NCBI GenBank assembly: GCA_937969105.1
Contig: CALBUZ010000120.1
Span: 1-23,056, forward strand
Direction: 5' to 3'
Length of the DNA: 23,056 nucleotides
Origin: an uncultured Collinsella sp.
GTDB lineage: Bacteria; Actinomycetota; Coriobacteriia; Coriobacteriales; Coriobacteriaceae
Part shown: piece by piece, positions 5,596 through 13,873 of the stretch
How the letters are laid out: every line of letters starts with the position of its first letter
Position numbering within the stretch: the first letter of the stretch is position 1
Position numbers and translations under genes: made by a program
The notes under the pieces: generated by a model
The model's input: only the letters and a program-made list of their open reading frames with translations
Databases searched by the model: none
Told to the model about the DNA's origin: nothing

Positions 5596-7860
5596 TTACT
5601 TGCGCTTGCCGCCGCCGTCACCGGGACGACGGGAGCCGCCGCCGCGCTTGCCGCCACGATTGTTACCATAGCTGCCACGGTTATCGCGACCGCCGGCACG
5701 ACCGCCGCGGGAGCCGGCCTGGTTGCCGCCACGCCCGCCACGATAGCCGCCACGGCGCTCCTCGCGGGTGTCGTCGTAGTTGCGCCAGTCATCGCGACGA
5801 TCGCGGCTGGCACGCGGGTCGCGACGATCGCGCGACTCATTCGAACGACCGGCGCCGCTGCGGCCGCCGTTGCCACGAGCGCCCTCGCGACGCTCACCAC
5901 CGCGGGCGCCCTCGCGGCCTCCGCGCTCGTCAAAGCGCTTGCCGCCGCGGGGCTCGCCGCCGCGGGTACCACGCTCGTCACGCGAGCCACGGCCTTCGCC
6001 GCCACGGCGCTCATCGCGCCCGGAGCGCTCGCCATCGCGACCGGAGCGACGACGGTCGCCCGAGCCGCGCTTGCCGCCGCGCGAACCGCGACCCTCGTCC
6101 TCGCGCTCAACACGACGACGGCCACCACGGTCCTCGTCCTCACGACGACGGCGGTGTGCCTCGCCCTGGAACTGCTTGGCACGACGCTCGGCACGGTTGC
6201 CGCGCGGGCCCTGCTCAACAGCACCGGCGCGCTCCTCGGCAGCCACCTCGCGGGCCACACTCTCCACGGCCTCGTCCACGCGAGCCTGAACGCCCTCGCG
6301 CACGCGGGTCTTGCCACCACGCTTGGGACGGCTCGGGCGCTCACCGTCGCCGCGACGCTCATCGCGACCGCGGTTGGAACGACCGGCAACATCGCCGTAA
6401 TCGTCGCCGTTGCGTTTGCCGTCGCGACGCGCCTGCTCAAGCTTCTTCTTGCTCTTGGACTTGCCGCGCTTGGTCTTCTTCTTCACCTTAAAGGCCGCAG
6501 GGTCGCGCTCGGGGTCAACTGCAGGCGGATTGGGACCCACATGCAGTTCGCCGGCGTCATAAATGTCGGCCGTCTTGTCCATGAGCTTCTCGATCTCGTA
6601 GAACTCATCGACGTCCTGCTCGGTCACAAACGTAATGGCCCAGCCCAGCTCGCCGGCGCGGCCCGTGCGGCCGATGCGGTGGATGTAGTCGGTCGGCTCG
6701 GCCGGCACGTCAAAGTTCACGACGTAGCGCACGTCGCTAATGTCGATGCCGCGGGCAAGCACATCGGTTGCCACCAGCACGTCGACGGTGCCGTCGCGGA
6801 AGGCCGAGAGCGCGCGCTCGCGCTGGGCCTGGCTGCGGTTGCCGTGGATCGCGGCGGCCTTGATGCCCTTGCGCTCCAGACGACGGCAGCAGCTGTCGGC
6901 GCGGTGCTTGGTGCGCATAAAGACGATAGTGCGCTCCGGGCCCTCCTTTTTGAGGAACTCGGGCAGCAGGTTGTTCTTGGCCTCGATGGACACCGGGAAC
7001 ACAAACTGGTCGACGGTGTCGGCGGTCGACGTGGCAGGCGCGATCTCCACGCGGGCCGGGTCGCTCACCAGATCGGTGATCTCGCCTACGGCCTCCTCGT
7101 CGAGCGTGGCCGAGAACAGCAGCGTCTGGCGCTCGGCCGGCGTCTCGCGCACAATACGGCGGACGGCGGGCAAAAAGCCCATGTCGAGCATGCGATCGGC
7201 CTCGTCGAGCACCAGGACCTTAACCTCGTCCAGGTGGCAGGCACCCTGCTCGATCAGGTCGACCAGACGGCCCGGCGTTGCGACCAGGATGTCGCAGCCG
7301 TACTTGAGTGCCGCGGTCTGGGGCTTGTAGCTCACGCCGCCCACGACGGTCACGGCGACATGGCCGGTGACGTCGGCAATCTTGCCGGCGACCTCATCGA
7401 TCTGCTGGGCAAGCTCGCGCGTGGGGGTGATGACGAGCATCGCGGGGCCGCGGCCGTTGCCCTCGGGCTTCTTGGCGCCGCGACGGCGGTTGCGGCCGCC
7501 ACGCTCGCGCACGGGCTTGGGCGGAGCAATGTGCTCCAGATTGTTCATGGTCGGCAGCAAGAAGGCGGCCGTCTTGCCGGTGCCGGTCTGAGCGGCGGCA
7601 AGCAGGTCACGGCCCTCAAGCACCACGGGGATCGAGCCGGCCTGGACAGGCGTGGGCGCCGTGTAGCCTAGGTTCTCGATGGCACGAAGCATCTCGTCCG
7701 AAAGTCCCAGCTCGTCAAAGGCGGGCAGGTTCTCAGTCGCGGACTCGACGGTCTCGGCGGCGCTGGCCTCGTCGGCAGCGTCGAAGGCAGCCTGGGTCAT
7801 GGCCTCGCGGGCCTCGTCCAGAATCTCGGCGTCCGTGACGTCGGATACAGAATTACGCAT
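5596..7860 (-). CDS. DEAD-box ATP-dependent RNA helicase with long RGG-rich C-terminal tail
   Basis: ATP-dependent RNA-unwinding protein of 754 residues. The core (about 48-435) has the Q motif (FDELGLS...PTPVQ), AQTGTGKT (90-97), PTREL (146-150), TPGR (195-198), DEAD (219-222), SAT (250-252), a TDVLARGIDI block (365-374) and HRIGRTGRAG (394-403). A basic Gly/Arg-rich insertion (about 117-138) separates motifs I and Ia. From about 445 to the end the chain is low-complexity and dominated by Arg, Gly, Asp, Glu and Lys with many RGG-type repeats, as in tails that bind RNA nonspecifically or drive condensation. Relatives include CsdA/DeaD and RhlE proteins, in ribosome assembly, cold adaptation and RNA decay; which one cannot be decided. 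The ATG at 7860 has AAGGAA 9 nt upstream; the in-frame start at 7896 would include that ribosome site. Confidence 0.92.
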   Translation of the reverse strand: MRNSVSDVTDAEILDEAREAMTQAAFDAADEASAAETVESATENLPAFDELGLSDEMLRAIENLGYTAPTPVQAGSIPVVLEGRDLLAAAQTGTGKTAAFLLPTMNNLEHIAPPKPVRERGGRNRRRGAKKPEGNGRGPAMLVITPTRELAQQIDEVAGKIADVTGHVAVTVVGGVSYKPQTAALKYGCDILVATPGRLVDLIEQGACHLDEVKVLVLDEADRMLDMGFLPAVRRIVRETPAERQTLLFSATLDEEAVGEITDLVSDPARVEIAPATSTADTVDQFVFPVSIEAKNNLLPEFLKKEGPERTIVFMRTKHRADSCCRRLERKGIKAAAIHGNRSQAQRERALSAFRDGTVDVLVATDVLARGIDISDVRYVVNFDVPAEPTDYIHRIGRTGRAGELGWAITFVTEQDVDEFYEIEKLMDKTADIYDAGELHVGPNPPAVDPERDPAAFKVKKKTKRGKSKSKKKLEQARRDGKRNGDDYGDVAGRSNRGRDERRGDGERPSRPKRGGKTRVREGVQARVDEAVESVAREVAAEERAGAVEQGPRGNRAERRAKQFQGEAHRRRREDEDRGGRRRVEREDEGRGSRGGKRGSGDRRRSGRDGERSGRDERRGGEGRGSRDERGTRGGEPRGGKRFDERGGREGARGGERREGARGNGGRSGAGRSNESRDRRDPRASRDRRDDWRNYDDTREERRGGYRGGRGGNQAGSRGGRAGGRDNRGSYGNNRGGKRGGGSRRPGDGGGKRK

Positions 7861-8133
7861 ATGTTGTTGTTCCTTATCTGCACGCGTTATGGGCACGGCA
7901 TGCGGCCGCGCGAGCGTGCTTGGTAGTGCGCTAATACATACATAAAACAGGTGCGCACAGAGAGGACGTTGCTCAGCACGCTGGCGATCGCTTTGGCAGC
8001 CATATCACGCGCCGTCCAGACGCAGCAGCTCTAAGCGATGGAGCAGATTCGCCGCCGGTTAGTATACCCGCGCTTCGCATGCCCCCACGTAAACCACAGA
8101 TGACGGGGCGGACGGGGCGGGTCTGGGCCGATT

Positions 8134-8270
8134 GTCTCAATCTGCAACAGCTGCTCAGCAAAAACCGGCCGAACCGTTACAGATCAAGACAGAGCTCAGC
8201 CACGCAAAACAACATCTCGATCTGTAACAGTTAGAGGTCATTTTCCCCGCCAGATGTTACAGGTTGAGAT
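8134..8270. repeat. Palindromic 40-bp-cadence array A1 (2 units)
   Basis: Units 8134-8190 and 8214-8270, starts exactly 80 bp apart. Each is a 17-nt arm like GTCTCAATCTGTAACAG, 23 variable nt, and the inverted arm 40 bp after the first. This is the most degenerate array, with for example CTGCAAC in the first arm and ACAGGTTGAG in the last. Confidence 0.9.
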
Positions 8271-8345
8271 GTTTGACAGGGACTGTCAACGATTGAGCAG
8301 CCACCCTCATTTGTATCGGAATGTCATACATTTCTTTCTGTACTG

Positions 8346-8376
8346 TACACCCCCAGGGGGTATGGGTGTATAGTAT
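8346..8376 (+). promoter_or_regulatory. CsoR-type operator overlapping the copA promoter
   Basis: The G/C-tract palindrome TACACCCCCAGGGGGTATG (from 8346) matches the pattern of copper-sensing CsoR operators (C-run, short centre, G-run, flanking TA). It immediately precedes TATAGTAT (8369-8376), a plausible -10. A csoR gene is the third gene of the operon, so autoregulation is likely: apo-CsoR represses and Cu(I) releases it. The -35 is not clear; the operator occupies its expected place. Confidence 0.75.
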
Positions 8377-8421
8377 CGGCAGGTTAACATTTCCAACACT
8401 ACGCCACAGAAAGGAGAAACC

Positions 8422-10767
8422 ATGGCTCAAGATAAGTTCGACGTGGGCGGCATGACGTGCGCCGCCTGCCAGGCGCATGTGGACCGCGCCGTCAGCAAGC
8501 TCGACGGCGTTCAAAGCGTCGCGGTCAACCTGCTCGCCGGTTCCATGATGGTCGACTATGACCCCGCGCAGGTCTCCCCCGATGATATCTGCACCGCCGT
8601 CGATCGCGCGGGCTATTCGGTCTCGCCCGTCAGTACGGGCACCGGCGCTGCCGGCTCAAACGGCAGCACGCAAGCCAGATCCGGCGCCACCCATATGGAG
8701 TCGCCCACCAAAAAGCTAGAGGCCACTGCCTCCGCTATGCGCACCCGTCTCATCATCTCAATCATCTTTCTCATTCCGCTGTTCTACATAGGCATGGGGC
8801 ACATGCTTGGCTGGCCGCTGCCCGGCATCTTCACCGACCACACCCACAGCATGACGTTGGCGCTCACCGAGCTCGTCTTGCTCATCCCCATCGTCTACGT
8901 CAACGACGCGTACTTTATCAACGGCTTCAAGTCGCTCGTGCACGGCGCGCCCACCATGGACGCCCTCATCGCCGTCGGTGCCACCGCTTCCATTGCCTGG
9001 TCGCTCTACGCCATGTTTATCATGGCCGACCAGCTGGCCGCCGGGCAGGTCCACGAGGCTATGATGACGGGCATGGACAACCTGTATTTTGAGAGCGCAG
9101 GCACCATCCTGTCGCTCGTCACCGTGGGCAAATACCTCGAGACGCGCAGCAAGTCCAAGACCGGCGGCGCTATCGAGGCACTCATCGACCTGGCGCCCAA
9201 GACCGCGACCGTCGTTGCCGATGACGGCACCGAGACCACCGTCGACGTCGACAGTATCCTACCCGGCCAGGTGCTGCGCGTGCGCCCCGGCGAGTCTATC
9301 CCCGTCGACGGCGTGGTGCTCGAGGGCGGCTCGGCCGTGGACGAGAGTGCGCTCACCGGCGAGTCCATCCCCGTGGAAAAGACCGCCGGCGACACCGTCA
9401 ACGCCGCCACGGTCAACCGCACCGGATCGTTTACCTTCCGTGCCACGCGCGTGGGCGCCGACACGTCGCTCGCCAAGATCATCCAGCTCGTCGAGGACGC
9501 CAACGCCACCAAGGCGCCCATCGCCCGCCTGGCCGACAAGGTCGCCGGCGTGTTTGTGCCCGTGGTGTTTGTGATCTCGGCCGTGACCTTTGCGGTGTGG
9601 ATGGCACTGACCGGCAGCATAAACGAGGCGCTCACCTCCGCCGTGGCCGTGTTGGTGATCAGCTGCCCGTGCGCGCTGGGCCTGGCCACGCCCGTCGCCA
9701 TTATGGTTGGCACCGGCAAGGGCGCCGAGATGGGCATTCTGTTTAAGAGCGCCGAGGCGCTGGAGAACCTGCGCAGCGTGGGCACCGTGGTGCTCGATAA
9801 GACGGGCACGGTCACCCGCGGCAAGCCTGCCGTGACCGATATCGTGGTGGCCACGCGCACTGACGGTTCGCCCGCCATGAGCGAAAAAGCGTTACTGAAG
9901 CTCGCTGCCGCGCTGGAGCGCTCGAGCGAGCACCCGCTGGCCGAGGCGATTATCGCCGAGTGCGAGGCGCGCGGAATCGTGGCGCGCATGGTCGAGGACT
10001 TTGCCGCAGTGCCTGGACGAGGCGTTACGGCGCGCGAGGGGCAGAATGTCATCGCAGCCGGCAACGTGCGCTTCATGGGCGAGTTGGGCGCCGCCGCGCC
10101 TACGGACCTTGCCGAACAGTTTGCCACCGAGGGCAAGACGCCGCTGTTCTTTGCCAAGAACGGTGAGCTTGTCGGCACCATCGCCGTGGCCGACGAGGTC
10201 AAAGAGACGAGCGCTGCTGCCATTGCCGCATTGCGCAAGCTCGGCGTCGATGTGCGTATGCTCACCGGCGACAACCGCGTGACGGCCGAAGCCATCGCCC
10301 GCCGCGTGGGACTCACCAGCGAGCAGGTTATCGCCGACGTCCTGCCCGCCGACAAGGAACGCCACGTGCGCGAACTGCAGGATGCGGGCGGCAAGGTCGC
10401 CATGGTGGGCGACGGCATCAACGACTCCCCCGCCCTGGCGCGCGCCGACGTGGGCCTTGCTATCGGCACCGGAGCCGACATCGCCAAGGAGGGTGCCGAC
10501 GTGGTGCTCATGCGCAGCGACCTCATGGACGTCGCCCGCGCCATCGAGCTTTCGCGCGCCACGATCCGCAACATCAAGCAGGACCTGTTCTGGGCGCTGT
10601 TCTACAACGGCATCGGCATTCCGCTGGCGGCGGGCGTGTTCTTCCCGCTCACCGGCTGGCAGCTCTCGCCGATGTTTGGCGCCGCGGCCATGAGCCTGTC
10701 GAGCGTGTGCGTCGTAAGCAATGCGCTGCGTCTGCGAACCTTTAAGCCATCAGTTGCGGTGAAATAA
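8422..10767 (+). CDS. copA: Copper-exporting P1B-type ATPase CopA
   Basis: Cytoplasmic-membrane pump that uses ATP to expel Cu(I). It has 781 residues. One N-terminal heavy-metal domain has GMTCAAC (Cys13, Cys16), followed by a Gly/Ser/Thr-rich linker and then transmembrane segments from about residue 110. The ion-channel motif is CPC at 415-417. DKTGT is at 459-463 (Asp459 phosphorylated), the SEHPLA block has His504, and GDGIND is at 663-668. CPC with these elements is the P1B-1 monovalent-copper pattern. AAAGGAG precedes the ATG. It is the first gene of copA-copZ-csoR and is probably induced through the CsoR operator just upstream. Its last codons (SVAVK and stop) lie inside the left arm of a 67-nt hairpin element. 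Confidence 0.95.
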   Translation: MAQDKFDVGGMTCAACQAHVDRAVSKLDGVQSVAVNLLAGSMMVDYDPAQVSPDDICTAVDRAGYSVSPVSTGTGAAGSNGSTQARSGATHMESPTKKLEATASAMRTRLIISIIFLIPLFYIGMGHMLGWPLPGIFTDHTHSMTLALTELVLLIPIVYVNDAYFINGFKSLVHGAPTMDALIAVGATASIAWSLYAMFIMADQLAAGQVHEAMMTGMDNLYFESAGTILSLVTVGKYLETRSKSKTGGAIEALIDLAPKTATVVADDGTETTVDVDSILPGQVLRVRPGESIPVDGVVLEGGSAVDESALTGESIPVEKTAGDTVNAATVNRTGSFTFRATRVGADTSLAKIIQLVEDANATKAPIARLADKVAGVFVPVVFVISAVTFAVWMALTGSINEALTSAVAVLVISCPCALGLATPVAIMVGTGKGAEMGILFKSAEALENLRSVGTVVLDKTGTVTRGKPAVTDIVVATRTDGSPAMSEKALLKLAAALERSSEHPLAEAIIAECEARGIVARMVEDFAAVPGRGVTAREGQNVIAAGNVRFMGELGAAAPTDLAEQFATEGKTPLFFAKNGELVGTIAVADEVKETSAAAIAALRKLGVDVRMLTGDNRVTAEAIARRVGLTSEQVIADVLPADKERHVRELQDAGGKVAMVGDGINDSPALARADVGLAIGTGADIAKEGADVVLMRSDLMDVARAIELSRATIRNIKQDLFWALFYNGIGIPLAAGVFFPLTGWQLSPMFGAAAMSLSSVCVVSNALRLRTFKPSVAVK

Positions 10768-10818
10768 GGCGTAACATGCTTAGCTAAACCGCTATTTAGT
10801 CCATATTCCACCGCAACT
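10752..10818 (+). repeat. 67-nt hairpin element between copA and copZ
   Basis: Arms AGTTGCGGTGAAATAAGG (left) and the complementary right end ending CCACCGCAACT pair over about 23 bp with four mismatches. The left arm contains the copA stop codon. A second 67-nt member of the same family lies between copZ and csoR. In the operon mRNA both would form strong stem-loops. Confidence 0.8.
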
Positions 10819-10846
10819 TTAGGTACTCAATGAAAAGGAGATAATC

Positions 10847-11068
10847 ATGAACTACATCGTTAAAACGTCTGGCCTCATGTGCGGCCACTGCGACGCTACT
10901 GTCGAGACCGCGCTGCTCAACGTAGCCGGCGTGACCGATGCCGATGCCGACCACGAGACCCAGACCGTCCAGGTGGAGTGCGCCGACACCGTGACCGCCG
11001 AGCAGCTCGCCGCCGCCGTCGAGGGCGCGGGCGAGAAGTTCCACGCCCTGTCCGTGACCGCCGCGTAG
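10847..11068 (+). CDS. copZ: Copper chaperone CopZ-like heavy-metal-associated protein
   Basis: A 73-residue single heavy-metal-associated domain with the metal site MCGHC (Cys12, Cys15). CopZ proteins carry Cu(I) in the cytoplasm and hand it to CopA or to the copper regulator. AAAAGGAG stands 7 nt before the ATG. The gene follows copA by 79 bp and precedes csoR, the standard partners. The chain is unusually acidic (many Asp/Glu), which is common in these chaperones. MCGHC differs from the usual MxCxxC only in the intervening residues. Confidence 0.9.
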   Translation: MNYIVKTSGLMCGHCDATVETALLNVAGVTDADADHETQTVQVECADTVTAEQLAAAVEGAGEKFHALSVTAA

Positions 11069-11094
11069 CAGACGCCGCCTACTCAATCCTCAGA

Positions 11095-11161
11095 AGTTGC
11101 GGTGAAATAGTTCCTGTTTTAGCGCTTCAAGCCTGCAAACAAGAACTATTTCACCGCAACT
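11095..11161 (+). repeat. 67-nt hairpin element between copZ and csoR
   Basis: AGTTGCGGTGAAATAGTTC at the left end is exactly complementary to GAACTATTTCACCGCAACT at the right end, and pairing continues inward (TGTTT with AAACA, around small bulges). Its ends and length equal those of the copy at 10752-10818, but the centre differs. Confidence 0.85.
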
Positions 11162-11205
11162 GAGGGCGAGGTATTTGAAGGATTGACCAGAAACGAGGAC
11201 CCGCC

Positions 11206-11478
11206 ATGATGGCAGACCATAAATCGGTGACCCGCATGCTCAAAACGGCACGCGGTCAGATCGACGGCATCCTGCGGATGGTCGATGAGGACCGTTATTG
11301 TGTCGACATCTCCACGCAGCTCATGGCCACGCAGGCGCTCATCGCCCGCATCAACGCCGATGTGTTGAAGGCACACATCGAGGGCTGCGTCGCCTCGGCC
11401 ATCGAATCGGGCGACGAGGAGCTCAAAGCCGCCAAGCTCGCCGAGATCGAACGCGTCGTCGACAAGCTCGCCAAGTAA
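11206..11478 (+). CDS. csoR: Copper-sensing transcriptional repressor CsoR
   Basis: A 90-residue all-helical DNA-binding repressor of the CsoR/RcnR family. The Cu(I) ligand pattern is complete: Cys32 (in YCVDISTQ), His57 and Cys61 (HIEGC), with Tyr31 and a late glutamate at about 80 as second-shell residues. FrmR lacks the third ligand and RcnR has histidine there, so a copper sensor is favoured. GAGGA lies 6 nt before the ATG at 11206; the ATG at 11209 is an alternative. Position as third gene behind copA and copZ and the operator at 8346 support autoregulation of the operon. Confidence 0.92.
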   Translation: MMADHKSVTRMLKTARGQIDGILRMVDEDRYCVDISTQLMATQALIARINADVLKAHIEGCVASAIESGDEELKAAKLAEIERVVDKLAK

Positions 11479-11545
11479 TTGGTGCAAGGGGGACAGGTAC
11501 GTTTGCACCACCTTGGTGCAGATTAACCTGTCCCCAATGCACCAA
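11479..11545. repeat. Composite palindromic intergenic element, copy 2
   Basis: Begins right after the csoR stop codon. Outer arms TTGGTGCAAGGGGGACAGGT and ACCTGTCCCCAATGCACCAA pair over 20 bp with two mismatches. They enclose an inner hairpin TGCACC..GGTGCA. It is the same family as 5023-5090. There is no T-run after it on the plus strand, so it is not a classical terminator for csoR. Confidence 0.8.
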
Positions 11546-11590
11546 AAGGGGTATAAAGGCGTGCAGCATATCGAACGAAAGGCAATTCGC

Positions 11591-12064
11591 ATGAATGACT
11601 TTATGAAGGGTCGCAACGGCGCCGACGAACTCACCGTCGTGTTGGGCTTCGCAGGCATTATCATCGCGATGATCGGATCGATGGCCCGTATTCAGTGGCT
11701 CAGCTGGATCGCCATCGCCGTTATCGTGATTGGCGTGCTGCGCGGCCTGTCCAAAAACATCGACGCGCGCCGCAAGGAGAACGATGCCTTTGTCACGGCG
11801 ACCGCAAACGTCCCCGGCCTAGGCAAGTTCGTAGCGAGCTTGGGTGGCGGCGCCGCGGCTGCCAACGCCTCGCGCGCAGCCGGAACGAGCAAGGAGGACT
11901 TTGAGCGCGCCAAGCGAACGGCCAAGAAGATGTGGAAGGGTCGCAAGACCACAGCCTACCTCAAGTGCCCCAACTGCGGCCAGATGCTCTCTGTTCCCAA
12001 GGGCAAAGGCAAGATCCGCGTCACCTGCCCCAAGTGCCACGCTAAGATGGAAACCCGCTCCTAG
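11591..12064 (+). CDS. Small membrane protein with C-terminal zinc ribbon, function unknown
   Basis: A 157-residue product with two hydrophobic segments (about 14-31 and 35-51). A Gly/Ala-rich stretch follows (about 85-99), then a basic segment and a four-cysteine zinc ribbon: Cys126/Cys129 and Cys146/Cys149 (CPNC...CPKC). The ribbon should face the cytoplasm if both segments span the membrane. I do not recognise a named family. AAAGG lies 9 nt before the chosen ATG; the earlier in-frame ATG at 11513 lies inside the hairpin element and is rejected. It is 112 bp after csoR, with no terminator between them, so it could be co-transcribed with the copper genes, but nothing in it points to copper. 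Confidence 0.8.
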   Translation: MNDFMKGRNGADELTVVLGFAGIIIAMIGSMARIQWLSWIAIAVIVIGVLRGLSKNIDARRKENDAFVTATANVPGLGKFVASLGGGAAAANASRAAGTSKEDFERAKRTAKKMWKGRKTTAYLKCPNCGQMLSVPKGKGKIRVTCPKCHAKMETRS

Positions 12065-12086
12065 CCGCTACACCATAGGACAAAAT

Positions 12087-12124
12087 AAAAGCCGAGGCCT
12101 CGTGTTGAGACCTCGGCTTTTTGC
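12087..12124. terminator. Bidirectional Rho-independent terminator
   Basis: AAAAGCCGAGG (12087-12097) pairs with CCTCGGCTTTT (12111-12121), extended by an inner CTC/GAG. A T-run follows on the plus strand and an A-run precedes it, so it can stop both the zinc-ribbon gene (rightward) and the amidohydrolase (leftward), which converge here. Confidence 0.92.
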
Positions 12125-12171
12125 ATGGAGCGACATCATTCGATAAAGCTGTCGCCCCGTCACACCAGCGC

Positions 12172-13542
12172 TTACGCTACGCCATCGCGAGCGAGCTCCT
12201 CGGCAAGCGCTTCTGCCGGCATGGCCATAATCGCGTCGAGCTCGGCGTCAACCTCGGGGATGCGCTTGACCTTTAGCTTGCGCACCAGGTCACCGCGACA
12301 CATCACATGCATCGGCTCACGCAGAGCGCACAGGTCATCGAGCGGGTTCTCGCGCGTCACCAGAATATCGGCCGCCTTGCCGCACTCGATCGTACCGGTC
12401 TCGTCACCCAGGCCCAGTAGCTCAGCATTGACCTGCGTGGCTGTATGCAGTGCGAAGGCATTGCTCACTTTGACGTACTTGGCAAAGTAGGCCACCTCGC
12501 GCCACATGTCGTACTGCGTCACGAACGGGCAGCTCGAGTCCGTGCCCAGGCCTACCTTGATACCGGCTTCTAGCGCCGCACGAGCACTCTCGATAATGCC
12601 CGAGCACACGATGTCGCCGTTCTTCTTTTGCGTGTCAGTCGAATGAGTCTTTTCCGGATCGAGCAGTACAAACGGCAGCGCCGGGCTGATCGTGCAGGTA
12701 ACGCTCGGCGCGCGTCCCTCGAGCTGCGTACCCGCGGCGCCGCGGTACAGTTCCAGGATCTCGGGGGTCATCGGAGCGCCGTGCTCGATTGTGTCGACGC
12801 CGGCCTGAAGCGCGGCGCGTACGCCCTCGGTGCTCTCGACATGGGCCATGACCGGAAGGCCAACCTCGTGCGCCGCCTTGCACGCCGCCGCGGCGACATC
12901 GACCGGCATGCGCAGCACGCCCGGCTCGCCCACCTCGGTCGCATCGAACACGCCACCCGTTACGAACAGCTTGATGACATCGGCACCACGCGCGTACAAG
13001 TCGTGCACCTGTTCGGCCGCCTCGGCGGGGCTGTTAGCCACCTGGGCGAACAAACCAGCACCGTGACCACCCGGCACCGTGACGCCCGTTCCCGGCGCTA
13101 CCAGGCGCGGACCCTGATGCTTGCCGGCATCGATGGCGTTGCGCACGGCGATATCGGCAAACAGCGGATCGCCCGCACCGCGCACCGTAGTCACGCCGCT
13201 TGCCAACTGCTGCTGGGCGCTGCCTTTGAGGATGTGGCGCACGATAGCGCGCCCCACCGGATTATCGAGCTTCTTCATCAGCGCGCCCGCATCGCCCGCC
13301 GAGACCGGTTTGCCCGAACCGCACAGATGCACGTGCATATTGATGAGACCCGGCATGAGATACGCACCCGCCAGGTCGATGACCTCGGCACCCGCCGGCG
13401 CCTGTGCCACGGCGCTCGGCCCCATCCAGGTGATGACGCCGTGCTCAACAGTCACGGCCATATCGGGCTGCGGCTCCATATGCTCCGAGCCATCCAGAAC
13501 GGTCGCATTGATAAACAACGTGGGACGATCGGCAGTCGCCAT
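12172..13542 (-). CDS. Metal-dependent amidohydrolase family protein
   Basis: Cytoplasmic hydrolase of 456 residues with the full amidohydrolase-superfamily metal site. HVH is at 70-72 (PGLINMHVH), Lys191 in VIKLFVTGG is at the position of the carboxylated lysine, and His234 (AHVES), His254 (IEHG) and Asp335 (GTDSS) complete it. This pattern and the length match the imidazolonepropionase-like/Xaa-Pro dipeptidase branch, which includes prolidases and aryl-dialkylphosphatase-like enzymes; the substrate cannot be named. GGAGG lies 8 nt before the ATG at 13542; an earlier in-frame start at 13575 is less likely. No signal peptide is seen. It stands alone, with array A2 153 bp upstream of its start. 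Confidence 0.88.
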   Translation of the reverse strand: MATADRPTLFINATVLDGSEHMEPQPDMAVTVEHGVITWMGPSAVAQAPAGAEVIDLAGAYLMPGLINMHVHLCGSGKPVSAGDAGALMKKLDNPVGRAIVRHILKGSAQQQLASGVTTVRGAGDPLFADIAVRNAIDAGKHQGPRLVAPGTGVTVPGGHGAGLFAQVANSPAEAAEQVHDLYARGADVIKLFVTGGVFDATEVGEPGVLRMPVDVAAAACKAAHEVGLPVMAHVESTEGVRAALQAGVDTIEHGAPMTPEILELYRGAAGTQLEGRAPSVTCTISPALPFVLLDPEKTHSTDTQKKNGDIVCSGIIESARAALEAGIKVGLGTDSSCPFVTQYDMWREVAYFAKYVKVSNAFALHTATQVNAELLGLGDETGTIECGKAADILVTRENPLDDLCALREPMHVMCRGDLVRKLKVKRIPEVDAELDAIMAMPAEALAEELARDGVA

Positions 13543-13873
13543 ATCGAGCTCCTCCCTCACGATTAACTTGAACATTTGTCCATTATCACCTAATGTAACA
13601 AACTAAAGCCGGACATATCGGCTAACGGAGGGACGAGAGAGATGTGAGGGCAAACGGAGACAGCACGGCAATGCTCCGGTCGTTCCAGCAAAACGTCTCA
13701 ATCTGTAACAGGTAGACCGTCTTTAACCTTCCAAATGTTACAGATCGAGATCTTTCGGCACTGCGTCTAACCTTTGTCTCAATCTGTAACAGTTACGAGG
13801 CCAAACGGTCCCTTGTTGTTACAGATTGAGACAAACTCGACAGGAACAACCACATCCGCGTCAGCTGCACCCC
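13543..13873. other. Intergenic region holding array A2
   Basis: It has 331 bases without a credible gene. The amidohydrolase promoter should lie near 13543-13690, but I see no convincing hexamer pair. The rest is the two-unit palindromic array at 13695-13832. Confidence 0.6.
13695..13832. repeat. Palindromic 40-bp-cadence array A2 (2 units)
   Basis: Units 13695-13751 and 13776-13832. Left arms are exactly GTCTCAATCTGTAACAG; right arms are its near-complement 40 bp later. Unit starts are 81 bp apart. It lies 42 bp beyond the stop codon of the AbiEi/DUF559-like gene. Confidence 0.93.

Larger units (their letters stand above)
7861..8421. other. Divergent intergenic region between helicase and copA
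   Basis: It has 561 bases and no credible gene. The left part is the helicase 5' region, the centre holds two palindromic-array units (8134-8270), then a small palindrome TTGACAGGGACTGTCAA (8273-8289), then the copper operator and promoter (8346-8376). Confidence 0.7.

Noticed and set aside
5587..7671. Plus-strand open frame of 694 codons opposite the helicase
   Set aside because: Ala/Thr/Val-rich translation of the complementary RGG-tail codons; the helicase motifs are on the minus strand.
8273..8289. TTGACAGGGACTGTCAA as a promoter -35 for copA
   Set aside because: No -10 hexamer at the right distance; it is left as a small palindrome of unknown role.
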